Counted from the stretch's first letter, positions 1 through 6,513 are shown. The stretch: DNA of 6,531 nt from Crocinitomicaceae bacterium (GCA_030833265.1 JAURHO010000090.1:1-6531); one strand, 5' to 3'. A program made the numbers and translations. The notes: a model not told the origin generated them from the sequence alone.

Positions 1-2
1 GC

Positions 3-560
3 GTGGCAATTGCTTCGGCAGTTTCTTCATTCACAGATGCCAACTATACCTCTGTTGGCAACACTACTTTTAACAACACTACGTATCATTTTGCCAAGTT
101 TTCTGGCACTTCCATGGCCTCACCAATGGTAGCCGGGGTTGTTGCGCTCATGTTAGAAGCCAATCCGTATTTATCTGCTAGCCAGATCAAAGAAATCATC
201 ATGAGTACAGCGCGCCAAGACAACTATACTGGCGTCATTCCTACTGGAGGTAGTCCTTTATGGGGAGCAGGCAAAATTAATGCCTATGCTGCCGTTAAAC
301 TGGCGCTGCAAACGCTTGGCACTCAAAATGCATTGGTATCCACAGACTGGAACGTGTACCCGAATCCTGTACAAAACTACCTGCACTTTACCATCGTTGA
401 ATTGCCAGAATTTGCTGAAATCATTTCCCTTGACGGCAAACGCTTTTTGTGCCCGATACTCAACGGGAAAGTTGCTGTGCAAGAATTACCGCTTGGCTCC
501 TACTACATCAGGTTGCACATCAACGGCAAAATCCAACAAGCACCCTTCGTGAAAATTTAA
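3..560 (+). CDS. Subtilisin-like (S8) serine protease with T9SS C-terminal sorting domain, 5'-truncated
   Basis: This is the C-terminal 185 residues of a secreted serine protease; the reading frame enters from the left edge, so the GTG at position 3 is probably not the start. The S8 catalytic-serine motif GTSMASPMVAG sits at residues 35-45 of the visible part, with the nucleophile Ser37 (codon 111-113). It is followed by the usual helix (ALMLEANPYLSASQIKEII). The Asp and His of the triad must lie upstream of the window. After a short linker, residues from about 113 to 185 form a type A Por-secretion sorting domain: the VYPNP motif, a central LDGK turn, the LPLGSYYIRL strand and a C-terminal FVKI. 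In Bacteroidota this domain directs export through the type IX system and is normally cleaved on the way to the surface. Family and targeting are certain; the substrate is unknown. Confidence 0.93.
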   Translation: MAIASAVSSFTDANYTSVGNTTFNNTTYHFAKFSGTSMASPMVAGVVALMLEANPYLSASQIKEIIMSTARQDNYTGVIPTGGSPLWGAGKINAYAAVKLALQTLGTQNALVSTDWNVYPNPVQNYLHFTIVELPEFAEIISLDGKRFLCPILNGKVAVQELPLGSYYIRLHINGKIQQAPFVKI

Positions 561-561
561 A

Positions 562-1065
562 ATGGAGATTCGAAAGGCCCAACGCCATGAGTTGAACATT
601 CTAGAAAAATTAGCGCGCGCCATTTGGCCAAGCACCTATTCGGATATAATTTCAGCAGCGCAAATAGAATTCATGTTGTCTTGGATGTATGCTGAGCAGA
701 CACTGCAGGCTCAATTCGATCAAGGGCATGAATTTTATATCCTATCTGCGCAAAACTCAGATCTCGGTTTCCTTGCCTTAGAATGGATTTCCTCCGCTAC
801 AGACCTTGAACAGCAAACACTTAAGATTAATAAGCTCTATATATTAAGCCAACAACAAAACAAAGGTTTTGGAAAAGCCCTCATTCAAAAAGCAATCCAA
901 AGAGCCTCCGAAACTAGTGTTGCTGAAATCAATTTACAAGTCAATAAAGCCAATAAGGCCAAAGATTTTTATGCACATCTTGGCTTTCAAATCAAAGAAG
1001 AAGCTGTCTTTGATATTGGCAATGGCTTTGTCATGGATGACTACATCATGAGCTATAAGCTCTGA
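562..1065 (+). CDS. GNAT-family N-acetyltransferase
   Basis: A complete 167-residue single-domain GNAT protein, expected to move an acetyl group from acetyl-CoA to an amine. The acetyl-CoA pyrophosphate-binding motif A is visible as the strand INKLYIL (89-95) followed by Q99-N-K-G102-F-G104, matching Q/RxxGxG/A. The motif B region NKAKDFYAHLGF (131-142), with Phe136/Tyr137 and the LGF turn, is typical of the family. The length is normal for a stand-alone GNAT. The ATG lies one base after the protease stop, so the two genes are probably co-transcribed, although nothing suggests a shared function. No Shine-Dalgarno sequence is visible, which is common in this phylum. The substrate cannot be read from the sequence; small molecules, peptides or protein N-termini are all possible. 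Confidence 0.9.
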   Translation: MEIRKAQRHELNILEKLARAIWPSTYSDIISAAQIEFMLSWMYAEQTLQAQFDQGHEFYILSAQNSDLGFLALEWISSATDLEQQTLKINKLYILSQQQNKGFGKALIQKAIQRASETSVAEINLQVNKANKAKDFYAHLGFQIKEEAVFDIGNGFVMDDYIMSYKL

Positions 1066-1074
1066 GCTTTTTTG

Positions 1075-1082
1075 TATCTTCG
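1075..1082 (+). promoter_or_regulatory. Possible Bacteroidota -7 promoter element for the ACMSD gene
   Basis: TATCTTCG matches the Bacteroidota housekeeping -7 consensus TAnnTTTG with one mismatch (C for the third T). It lies about 24 bases before the ATG at 1106, so a transcript would have a short A-rich leader, as is common in the phylum. No TTTG/TTG -33 element is found at the expected 19-21 base spacing, so the call is weak. Confidence 0.35.
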
Positions 1083-1105
1083 CCACACGCTAAAAAAACA
1101 CCCCT

Positions 1106-2116
1106 ATGCTTAAGATTGACATGCACAGCCACATTTTACCCAAAGAAATGCCCAATTGGACGCAGAAATTTGGTTACGGCAAGTTCATCCACCTAGAACA
1201 CCAACAGGATGGCAGTGCTGACATGATGCAAGGAGGGCAATTTTTTAGACGCATCCAAGAAAATTGCTGGGACGCCGAGCTCCGCATCAAAGAATATCAA
1301 GATTTTCAGACCCAAGTTCAGGTCGTTTGCACGATCCCAGTCATGTTTTCGTATTGGGCCAAAACCGCTGATGCACTCGAACTATCTCGTTTTTTAAATG
1401 ACCATTTAGCTGACCTAGTTACGCGTTATCCGAAACAATACATCGGCCTTGCTACCATTCCGATGCAAGATCCTGAGGCGGCAATCCAAGAACTGGAGCG
1501 TGCAAAAAGTATTGGGTTGGTTGGCATCCAGATAGGCTCGAATATCAATGACGAAAACCTTTCTGAAGATAAATTTTTCCCGATTTTTGAGGCCTGTGCC
1601 AAATTGGGCATGGCCGTCATGATCCATCCGTGGCAAATGATGGGCTTTGATAGCATGAAAAAATATTGGCTCCCTTGGTTGGTTGGCATGCCTGCCGAGA
1701 CCTCAAGAGCTGCCTGCTCCTTAATTTTTGGAGGGGTTTTGGAAAGATTACCTGAATTAAGAGTCTGTTTTTCTCATGCTGGCGGTTCATTCTTGCCTAC
1801 TTTAGGCCGCATCGAACACGGCTTTAATTGCAGACCCGACTTAGTAGCCATCGACAACCCGCACAACCCACGCACTTACCTCGGAAAATTCTGGGTTGAC
1901 AGCATTACCCATGATATCGATGCACTCGAGTACATCCTCAAAATGCAAGGCTCAAAACGCGTTTGTTTAGGAAGTGATTACCCCTTCCCACTCGGCGATC
2001 TTGAAATCGGGAAATTCATTGAAGAAAGTGCCCTGAGCCCTCAAATAAAAGAAGACATCTTTAGCAATGCAACATTAGAGTGGTTGAATCTGGATAAAGA
2101 ATTGTTTACTCGCTAA
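1106..2116 (+). CDS. 2-amino-3-carboxymuconate-6-semialdehyde decarboxylase (ACMSD)
   Basis: A 336-residue amidohydrolase-superfamily decarboxylase (EC 4.1.1.45). In the kynurenine route of tryptophan degradation it converts 2-amino-3-carboxymuconate semialdehyde to 2-aminomuconate semialdehyde, diverting it from quinolinate and NAD synthesis. It has the same length as human ACMSD, as I recall that protein, and aligns with it closely. Metal ligands are visible: His7 and His9 in the N-terminal IDMHSH, His174 in IHPW, and Asp291 in LGSDYPFP. His224 in CFSHAGG matches the catalytic His. Arg48 (FFRR, just before ENCWD) and Arg235 (LGRIEHGF) match the substrate carboxylate-binding arginines, the latter donated across the dimer. 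Signature stretches PVMFSYWAK and YWLPWLVGMPAET are intact. The protein is cytosolic. No other kynurenine gene is in the window. The 3' end overlaps the convergent SIMPL gene by 4 bases. Confidence 0.93.
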   Translation: MLKIDMHSHILPKEMPNWTQKFGYGKFIHLEHQQDGSADMMQGGQFFRRIQENCWDAELRIKEYQDFQTQVQVVCTIPVMFSYWAKTADALELSRFLNDHLADLVTRYPKQYIGLATIPMQDPEAAIQELERAKSIGLVGIQIGSNINDENLSEDKFFPIFEACAKLGMAVMIHPWQMMGFDSMKKYWLPWLVGMPAETSRAACSLIFGGVLERLPELRVCFSHAGGSFLPTLGRIEHGFNCRPDLVAIDNPHNPRTYLGKFWVDSITHDIDALEYILKMQGSKRVCLGSDYPFPLGDLEIGKFIEESALSPQIKEDIFSNATLEWLNLDKELFTR

Positions 2117-2853
2117 TCTATGGCATATTTCAAGCGTATTGTTACGCTTGCTGTTTTGCGTCTGGAGCTGGTATTAAAGCTTCCGCCCCACTCGTATTCT
2201 TCGGAAGAGTTTTCAGCAGTTATCTGAAAAATACCCATATCGGCGTACATCAATTTACCTAAAGAACCTCCGCCGTTTTCTGCAATTTTCTCAGCGCGCT
2301 CATGCGCATCTTTGGTAGCTGCCTCGATCATTTTAAGTTTCAACGAAGCTAATTTGGTATAATAATATTGCGGCGCAGCTGATTTGAGCTCAATACCTGC
2401 ATCAATAAGTTCAGAAACCTGACGCGAAGTGTTTTCAACCAGATCTACTTTCTTTGAACTAATCTTTAGATTTTGTTCAAGTGAATAGCCCTCAAATGTG
2501 GTTTCCTTTATGTTCCCTTCGTCATCATAAACGTTTGACCATATTTTTTCAATACCGGCGGCTTCAAACACCATTTCATTTTCGGTGATACCTTTCGATT
2601 TCAAGTAAGCTTTAACCCTGCGTAAATCTGAGTTTAGTTGGGCATAGGCATCTTTTAATTCATAGCTATTTCGAGAAAAAGAGGCATTCCAAACAATTAA
2701 GTCTGAATCAAAAGATTGCTCCCCTAAACCTGTCACGGCAACGGTATCATCTGGCTTTCCTTTTGACATATAAGACTTTCCTAGAATAGACCCTGTAATG
2801 ATGACAGCCACCGCAATGAGAATAGTCGAGAAATGTTGTTTGAAAAAATTCAT
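2113..2853 (-). CDS. SIMPL (DUF541) domain protein, N-terminally membrane-anchored
   Basis: A complete 246-residue protein of the SIMPL/DUF541 family, which includes E. coli YggE and Brucella BP26; the biochemical role of the family is poorly defined, with links to oxidative stress and to oligomeric envelope assemblies. Residues about 9-25 form one hydrophobic segment with a basic/aromatic N-terminus and no obvious cleavage site, so I infer a signal anchor with the rest outside the inner membrane. The SIMPL domain spans about 37-243. It starts with the strand VAVTGLGEQSF, includes EGYSLEQNLKI (121-131), and ends with the conserved helix KDAHERAEKIAENGGGSLGKL (181-201) and a last strand ASVTIRLKY. 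It is transcribed toward ACMSD with a 4-base 3' overlap and away from the photolyase operon across a 51-base gap. I see no functional link to either neighbour. Confidence 0.88.
   Translation of the reverse strand: MNFFKQHFSTILIAVAVIITGSILGKSYMSKGKPDDTVAVTGLGEQSFDSDLIVWNASFSRNSYELKDAYAQLNSDLRRVKAYLKSKGITENEMVFEAAGIEKIWSNVYDDEGNIKETTFEGYSLEQNLKISSKKVDLVENTSRQVSELIDAGIELKSAAPQYYYTKLASLKLKMIEAATKDAHERAEKIAENGGGSLGKLMYADMGIFQITAENSSEEYEWGGSFNTSSRRKTASVTIRLKYAID
2131..2150 (+). terminator. Perfect 8-bp hairpin, candidate terminator of the ACMSD transcript
   Basis: CAAGCGTA (2131-2138) and TACGCTTG (2143-2150) are perfect inverted repeats around a 4-base loop TTGT. The stem starts 14 bases after the ACMSD stop. 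On + it is followed by CTGTTTTG, a weak U-tract; on - it is followed by an A-rich stretch with no U-run, so + strand use is more likely. The whole hairpin lies inside the 3' coding end of the opposing SIMPL gene, in codons of its last beta strand. Termination efficiency is uncertain because the T-run is short and starts two bases after the stem. Confidence 0.5.
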
Positions 2854-2904
2854 GGATTTTAAGTTTTATAGCAAACCAAGGTACTACAATTTTGTTACAC
2901 CTTC
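2854..2904. promoter_or_regulatory. Divergent intergenic region between SIMPL (-) and the SDR-photolyase operon (+)
   Basis: These 51 AT-rich bases must carry or border the start signals for both the leftward SIMPL gene and the rightward operon, since both genes begin at its edges. On the minus strand, TACCTTGG (2883 down to 2876) fits the TAnnTTTG element with one mismatch and is placed suitably for SIMPL. On the plus strand I see only a loosely spaced TACAATTTTG (2885-2894), with too many bases between TA and TTTG. Neither has a convincing -33 element. No operator palindrome is apparent. Confidence 0.4.
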
Positions 2905-3603
2905 ATGGAAACAAAAAATATAGTCGTCATTGGCGCTTCAAAAGGTATTGGTTTAAGCCTCACCACCATGCTACTCGAACAAGGGCATCAGGTGTACGCC
3001 ACATATTCAAATACAAGCCCAGCTTTCAATCATCCGAATTTACATTGGCAAAACTTCGATGTGCGTTCGTCAGAAACCCTTAACTTACCTGAAGTGCTGC
3101 ACGGCTTGGTTTACTGCCCTGGCAATATCGCACTCAAGCCTTTTAATCGCTTTTCAAGTGCAGATTTCTCCTCAGATTATGAATTGCAAGTTCTTGGCGC
3201 AGTTACCTGTTTGCAACAAGCTCTTGGTGCGCTCAAGAAGTCTGGAAATGCTGCGGTTATTTTGTTTTCAACGGTGGCTGTTCAGCAAGGACTCCCCTTC
3301 CACTCATTAGTTTCTGCTTCAAAAGGTGCACTTGAAGGGCTCACCAGAGCTTTGGCGGCTGAATTAGCGCCAAACATCCGCGTGAATGCAATTGCACCTT
3401 CTTTGACCAACACGCCACTTGCAGAAAACTTACTGAATTCAGATGCTAAAAAAGAAGCCAACGCAGCGCGTCATCCACTCAAACGCGTAGGTGAACCACA
3501 AGATATCGCAGCAATGGCAGCCTTTCTATTAAGCGAGCAAGCCACCTGGATCAGTGGGCAAATCATGCATGTCGATGGTGGTATTTCTGCCTTGCGCATA
3601 TGA
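2905..3603 (+). CDS. SDR-fold protein lacking the catalytic Tyr, photolyase-operon associated
   Basis: A complete 232-residue classical-size short-chain dehydrogenase/reductase fold. The Rossmann glycine motif GASKGIG (10-16), an acidic DV at 52-53, CPGN (71-74, in place of NNAG), the post-beta6 PSLTNTPLA segment (165-173) and the C-terminal SGQIMHVDGG (217-226) are all present, so NAD(P) binding is likely. The catalytic tetrad is degenerate. The YxxxK motif reads V136-S-A-S-K140, so Tyr is replaced by Val. The usual Ser position holds Thr123, and the helix Asn is Gln95. Only Lys140 remains. From memory, similar SDRs beside photolyases in other bacteria also lack this Tyr, so it looks like a subfamily trait rather than decay. 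It is the first gene of a + operon; its stop overlaps the next start (ATGA, 3600-3603). A cofactor-binding or atypical-reaction role is inferred; the substrate is unknown. Confidence 0.88.
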   Translation: METKNIVVIGASKGIGLSLTTMLLEQGHQVYATYSNTSPAFNHPNLHWQNFDVRSSETLNLPEVLHGLVYCPGNIALKPFNRFSSADFSSDYELQVLGAVTCLQQALGALKKSGNAAVILFSTVAVQQGLPFHSLVSASKGALEGLTRALAAELAPNIRVNAIAPSLTNTPLAENLLNSDAKKEANAARHPLKRVGEPQDIAAMAAFLLSEQATWISGQIMHVDGGISALRI

Positions 3604-4694
3604 TTCCTATCCTGACACTTGAAGAAATTTTTGCAAAAATTGACCGTTTTGACCCGATCAGCTACGGCAGAACGCGCAACTACCAGGATGGCGGAGTCAG
3701 TTATTTGTCGCCGTATCTGGCGCGTGGTGTAATTAGTCTGAGCCAGGTCATTGAGCGTTTAGTGCAACGAGGTTTCAAGTTGTATCAAATGGAATCCTTT
3801 CTGATGGAGCTTTGTTGGCGCGAACATTTTCAACGCTTGTGGCAAGGACACAAGCCTACTGAAAATCTACGCAATCCACAATTTAAAGTTAAACACAACG
3901 AGGGCTTTCCGAAAGAGGTTTTGGAAGCAAGAACAGGAATCGAAGCCCTAGATTTAGGCATTGAACAACTTTATCAAACCGGTTATTTGCACAATCATTT
4001 GCGGATGTATTTAGCAAGCCTCATCTGTAATCATTATCAGATAGCGTGGCAAACAGCTGCAAACTGGATGCATTTTCATTTAAAAGATGCCGATGTAGCA
4101 AGCAATCATTTGAGCTGGCAATGGGTTTGCGGCGCCAATTCAAACAAAGTATATTACGCCAATCAAGAAAACATCAATAAATACACGCATTCTACCCAAC
4201 GTCATACAGCACTAGATGTCAGCTATGAACAATTGCCAAACGTGGAGCTCGAATCTGAACTTGTTGACCTCAATATGCGTTTCTTAGGTGTTTCAGAAAA
4301 TTCACTTGTATGCAATAAAGAGCAAAATTCTTGCATCTATACGCCTTATAACCTTGACCCACTTTGGCACCCTGAAGAAAACTACCAACGCATTTTATTT
4401 TGGGATCTTGAATTTTGGAACCAGCACCCAGTTTCAATGGCTGTTTTTAACTGGATCAATGACCTAGGGAAGGCCAATTTAAAAAATTTGCAAATTTTTG
4501 TAGGTCGAATTGAAGAACTCAGCAACATGCTTGATGTAAAAAAAGCTTGCTGTAAAGAACACCCCAGTACCAGCACTTACCCTTATCAAATAGAGCAAAG
4601 AAGTTGGCTACTCCCTGAACCCGGCCAAATACCTGTTTCTTTCTTCCCATATTGGAAAAAAGTACAACGCCAACTTCAAAAGCAATATCAATAA
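3600..4694 (+). CDS. NewPHL-type photolyase: N-terminal FAD domain, C-terminal alpha/beta domain (inverted topology)
   Basis: A 364-residue photolyase-superfamily protein without the usual N-terminal antenna (Rossmann) domain: the FAD-binding domain starts almost at once. Visible landmarks are LSPYLARG (36-43), ELCWREHF (70-77), HNHLRM (131-136), and the flavin loop KDADVASNHLSWQW (162-175). After NQENINKY (188-195), residues about 264-350 form a short C-terminal alpha/beta segment (RILFWDLEFW, then LQIFVG). This order matches the NewPHL class, described as light-dependent repair enzymes for cyclobutane pyrimidine dimers in single-stranded DNA, with the C-terminal domain sealing the FAD site. 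By hand alignment to E. coli PhrB, the lesion and flavin residues Glu274, Trp277, Asn341, Met345, Asp372, Asp374, Asn378, Trp382 and Trp384 correspond to E70, W73, N132, M136, D163, D165, N169, W173 and W175. Middle-of-chain W359 matches W150; no Trp matches W306. Translation is probably coupled to the SDR gene. Confidence 0.88.
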   Translation: MIPILTLEEIFAKIDRFDPISYGRTRNYQDGGVSYLSPYLARGVISLSQVIERLVQRGFKLYQMESFLMELCWREHFQRLWQGHKPTENLRNPQFKVKHNEGFPKEVLEARTGIEALDLGIEQLYQTGYLHNHLRMYLASLICNHYQIAWQTAANWMHFHLKDADVASNHLSWQWVCGANSNKVYYANQENINKYTHSTQRHTALDVSYEQLPNVELESELVDLNMRFLGVSENSLVCNKEQNSCIYTPYNLDPLWHPEENYQRILFWDLEFWNQHPVSMAVFNWINDLGKANLKNLQIFVGRIEELSNMLDVKKACCKEHPSTSTYPYQIEQRSWLLPEPGQIPVSFFPYWKKVQRQLQKQYQ

Positions 4695-4698
4695 AACC

Positions 4699-6243
4699 AT
4701 GGCAGCACCTCTAGGTATTGTTTGGTTCAAACGAGATTTACGGCTACAGGATCATGCCGCTCTAGAAGCTGCTGAAAATAGCAGCTTGGCACTGAGCTAT
4801 ATTTGGATTATTGAACCTGAAGAATGGGCTGCGACTGAAAATGCACTGCGACATTGGCAATTTCAGTGGGCTTCTATTCAACAACTCAATGAGTTTTTAG
4901 CGCCTTTTGGACGTCAAGTTCAGATTCTTTATGGCGCTGCAACTGCAATTTTTGAGACGCTCAGCACACAATTTAACTTGCAAGCACTCTGGAGTTACCA
5001 AGAAAGCGGGCCTCCACGCACCTTTGAAAGAGACCTTCAAGTCAAGTCCTACTTGCGCTCCAAATCTATTCCTTGGACTGAATTTCAAAGGGATGGCATC
5101 ATCAGAGGGCTCAAAGATCGGAAGCACTGGGATAAAGCATGGTTTTCATATGTCAATAGCCCTGTGATACAAAATCAATTCAATAATGATCGATCGTTTA
5201 TTGAGCTTGGAACCATTTTTAAGCTTCCTGAAGCCATTCAAGCGCAACTTGAAAGCTATCCAAGTTCTTATCAGAAAGCTGGGCCGGTCTATGCTGAAAA
5301 ATACTTGAATCATTTCCTGCAACAAGGCGTCAAGTACTACCAACAAGGCATCTCGAAACCAGCCATGAGTAGAAAATCGTGTAGTAGACTTTCTCCTTTT
5401 TTGGCCTGGGGCAATTTATCGATTCGACAAGTTGTTCGGGCCTCATCTGCACACATGAAAAAAGGCCCAGATAAAAAGAACTTCGATGCCTTTTTAACGC
5501 GCTTACATTGGCATTGTCATTTCATACAAAAGTTTGAAACCGATTGCAGTTATGCTTCGCACTGCATCAATAAAGCCTATGAGGAACTGCAGTATCCGAG
5601 CAACGAAGAACTGATCATGGCTTGGAAAGAAGGCAAAACCGGTTTTCCGTTGGTAGATGCCAACATGCGCTGTTTAAAAGAAACGGGCTGGATTAACTTC
5701 AGGATGCGGGCGCTTTTGGTTTCTTTCTTTTGCCATCATTTACTCCAAAACTGGAAAGATGGCGTTTCGCATTTAGCGAATTTATTCTTAGACTTTGAGC
5801 CAGGAATTCACTACCCACAATTCCAGATGCAAGCAGGCACAACTGGTGTCAATACCATCCGAGTATACAACCCCATTCACAACAGTTACAAACACGACCC
5901 CGATGCCATTTTCATCAAAACTTGGCTTCCTGAATTAGCGCATTTGCCACTTCCCTTTATCCATGAACCTTGGAAAATAGATGCACAAACAGCTCAAGCA
6001 TTTGATTTTGAATTGGGTAGCACCTATCCAACACCCATCATTGACCCCAAGAAATCGTTAAGAGAAGAACGCAAGTTCTTATGGGACTTGAAAAAAAGCA
6101 AAAAAGCGAAAGAAGAGAGTCAATTGATTTTACAGAAACTAGTAAGACCCAGTGCTGCGCGCGAAAAAATAGAAAAGCGCCAAACCGAGACCAAAAGAAA
6201 GCAGCAAATTGATCCAAAACAAGGTCAGTTGCCCTTGCTGTAA
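4699..6243 (+). CDS. Full-length photolyase/cryptochrome-family flavoprotein with a divergent active site
   Basis: A 514-residue protein of normal photolyase topology. The N-terminal photolyase domain (about 5-135) begins GIVWFKRDLRLQDHAAL and includes ESGPPRTFERD. The FAD-binding domain (about 195-450) contains SRLSPFLAWG (229-238), WKEGKTGFPLVDANMR (309-324), FRMR (334-337) and LDFEPGIHYPQFQMQAG (364-380). Superfamily membership is clear, but residues differ from E. coli PhrB in a nearly gapless hand alignment: Glu274 is Arg268, Asn341 is Phe334, Met345 is Ala338, Asn378 is His371, Trp382 is Phe375 and Trp384 is Met377. Trp277 (W271), Arg344 (R337), Trp359 (W352) and Asp372 (D365) are kept. 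It may be a photolyase of different specificity or a cryptochrome; I cannot assign a subclass. The tail from about 452 is Lys/Glu-rich, and its last 34 codons overlap the opposing FluC gene. It starts 4 bases after the NewPHL stop. Confidence 0.88.
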   Translation: MAAPLGIVWFKRDLRLQDHAALEAAENSSLALSYIWIIEPEEWAATENALRHWQFQWASIQQLNEFLAPFGRQVQILYGAATAIFETLSTQFNLQALWSYQESGPPRTFERDLQVKSYLRSKSIPWTEFQRDGIIRGLKDRKHWDKAWFSYVNSPVIQNQFNNDRSFIELGTIFKLPEAIQAQLESYPSSYQKAGPVYAEKYLNHFLQQGVKYYQQGISKPAMSRKSCSRLSPFLAWGNLSIRQVVRASSAHMKKGPDKKNFDAFLTRLHWHCHFIQKFETDCSYASHCINKAYEELQYPSNEELIMAWKEGKTGFPLVDANMRCLKETGWINFRMRALLVSFFCHHLLQNWKDGVSHLANLFLDFEPGIHYPQFQMQAGTTGVNTIRVYNPIHNSYKHDPDAIFIKTWLPELAHLPLPFIHEPWKIDAQTAQAFDFELGSTYPTPIIDPKKSLREERKFLWDLKKSKKAKEESQLILQKLVRPSAAREKIEKRQTETKRKQQIDPKQGQLPLL

Positions 6244-6513
6244 AAGCTGAAAATTCTCGTAGGTGAACGTACTAAAAGTAGAGAGGCCACCACAAATACC
6301 TACCACAATAAAGGGCTGAATCTGCAACCATTTGGGCGTGTCTTTCCAAAACTGAACTGCTAATGCCAATACAAAAGCTGCCAATAGATTGCTCAGTAAG
6401 GTTGCCCAAGGAAAATGCGCAGCTGTAAATGGCAACCATTTAGAAAAAGCAAAACGCAGCAGGCTTCCGATGCCACCGCCAACAAAAACCCAAACTAAAG
6501 TCATGAAGCCCAT
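6139..6513 (-). CDS. crcB: FluC/CrcB fluoride ion channel
   Basis: A 124-residue inner-membrane protein of the FluC (CrcB) family, dual-topology dimeric channels that export fluoride. Four hydrophobic segments are visible at about 4-24, 36-54, 66-88 and 96-117. Family marks are GGGIGSLLRF (12-21) with Arg20, Asn42 in TM2 (WATLLSNLLAAF), and the broken TM3 motif GICGGLSTFSTFTYE (72-86), where Phe80 and Phe83 match the phenylalanines that line the fluoride path and the GG/ST turn holds the central sodium. The length is normal. A second Met at residue 4 (codon 6502-6504) gives an N-terminus more typical of the family and is a plausible start. Only 18 upstream bases are in the window, so a fluoride riboswitch can be neither seen nor excluded. 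Its last 34 codons plus stop overlap the photolyase gene on the other strand. Confidence 0.93.
   Translation of the reverse strand: MGFMTLVWVFVGGGIGSLLRFAFSKWLPFTAAHFPWATLLSNLLAAFVLALAVQFWKDTPKWLQIQPFIVVGICGGLSTFSTFTYENFQLLQQGQLTLFWINLLLSFGLGLALFYFFARSTGSY

Noticed and set aside
1050..1074. Short inverted repeats around the GNAT stop (GAGCT/AGCTC and AAGC/GCTT) followed by a T6 run, terminator-like
   Set aside because: The stems are only 4-5 bp, one has a 3-base loop, and the better-placed one (AAGC-TCTGA-GCTT) is too weak to be called a terminator; the T-run also merges with the possible -7 element.
1415..1689. Two overlapping antisense frames inside the ACMSD gene
   Set aside because: They have no family features and lie opposite a strongly conserved enzyme, so they are chance frames.
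2892..3083. Small + frame starting just before the SDR gene
   Set aside because: It is out of frame with the well-supported SDR gene, shows no recognisable motif, and is a shadow frame.
3600..4694. Middle operon gene as a broken photolyase that lost its N-terminal domain
   Set aside because: The start is cleanly coupled to the SDR stop, the active-site residues are kept, and a specific C-terminal domain is present, all matching the intact NewPHL architecture.
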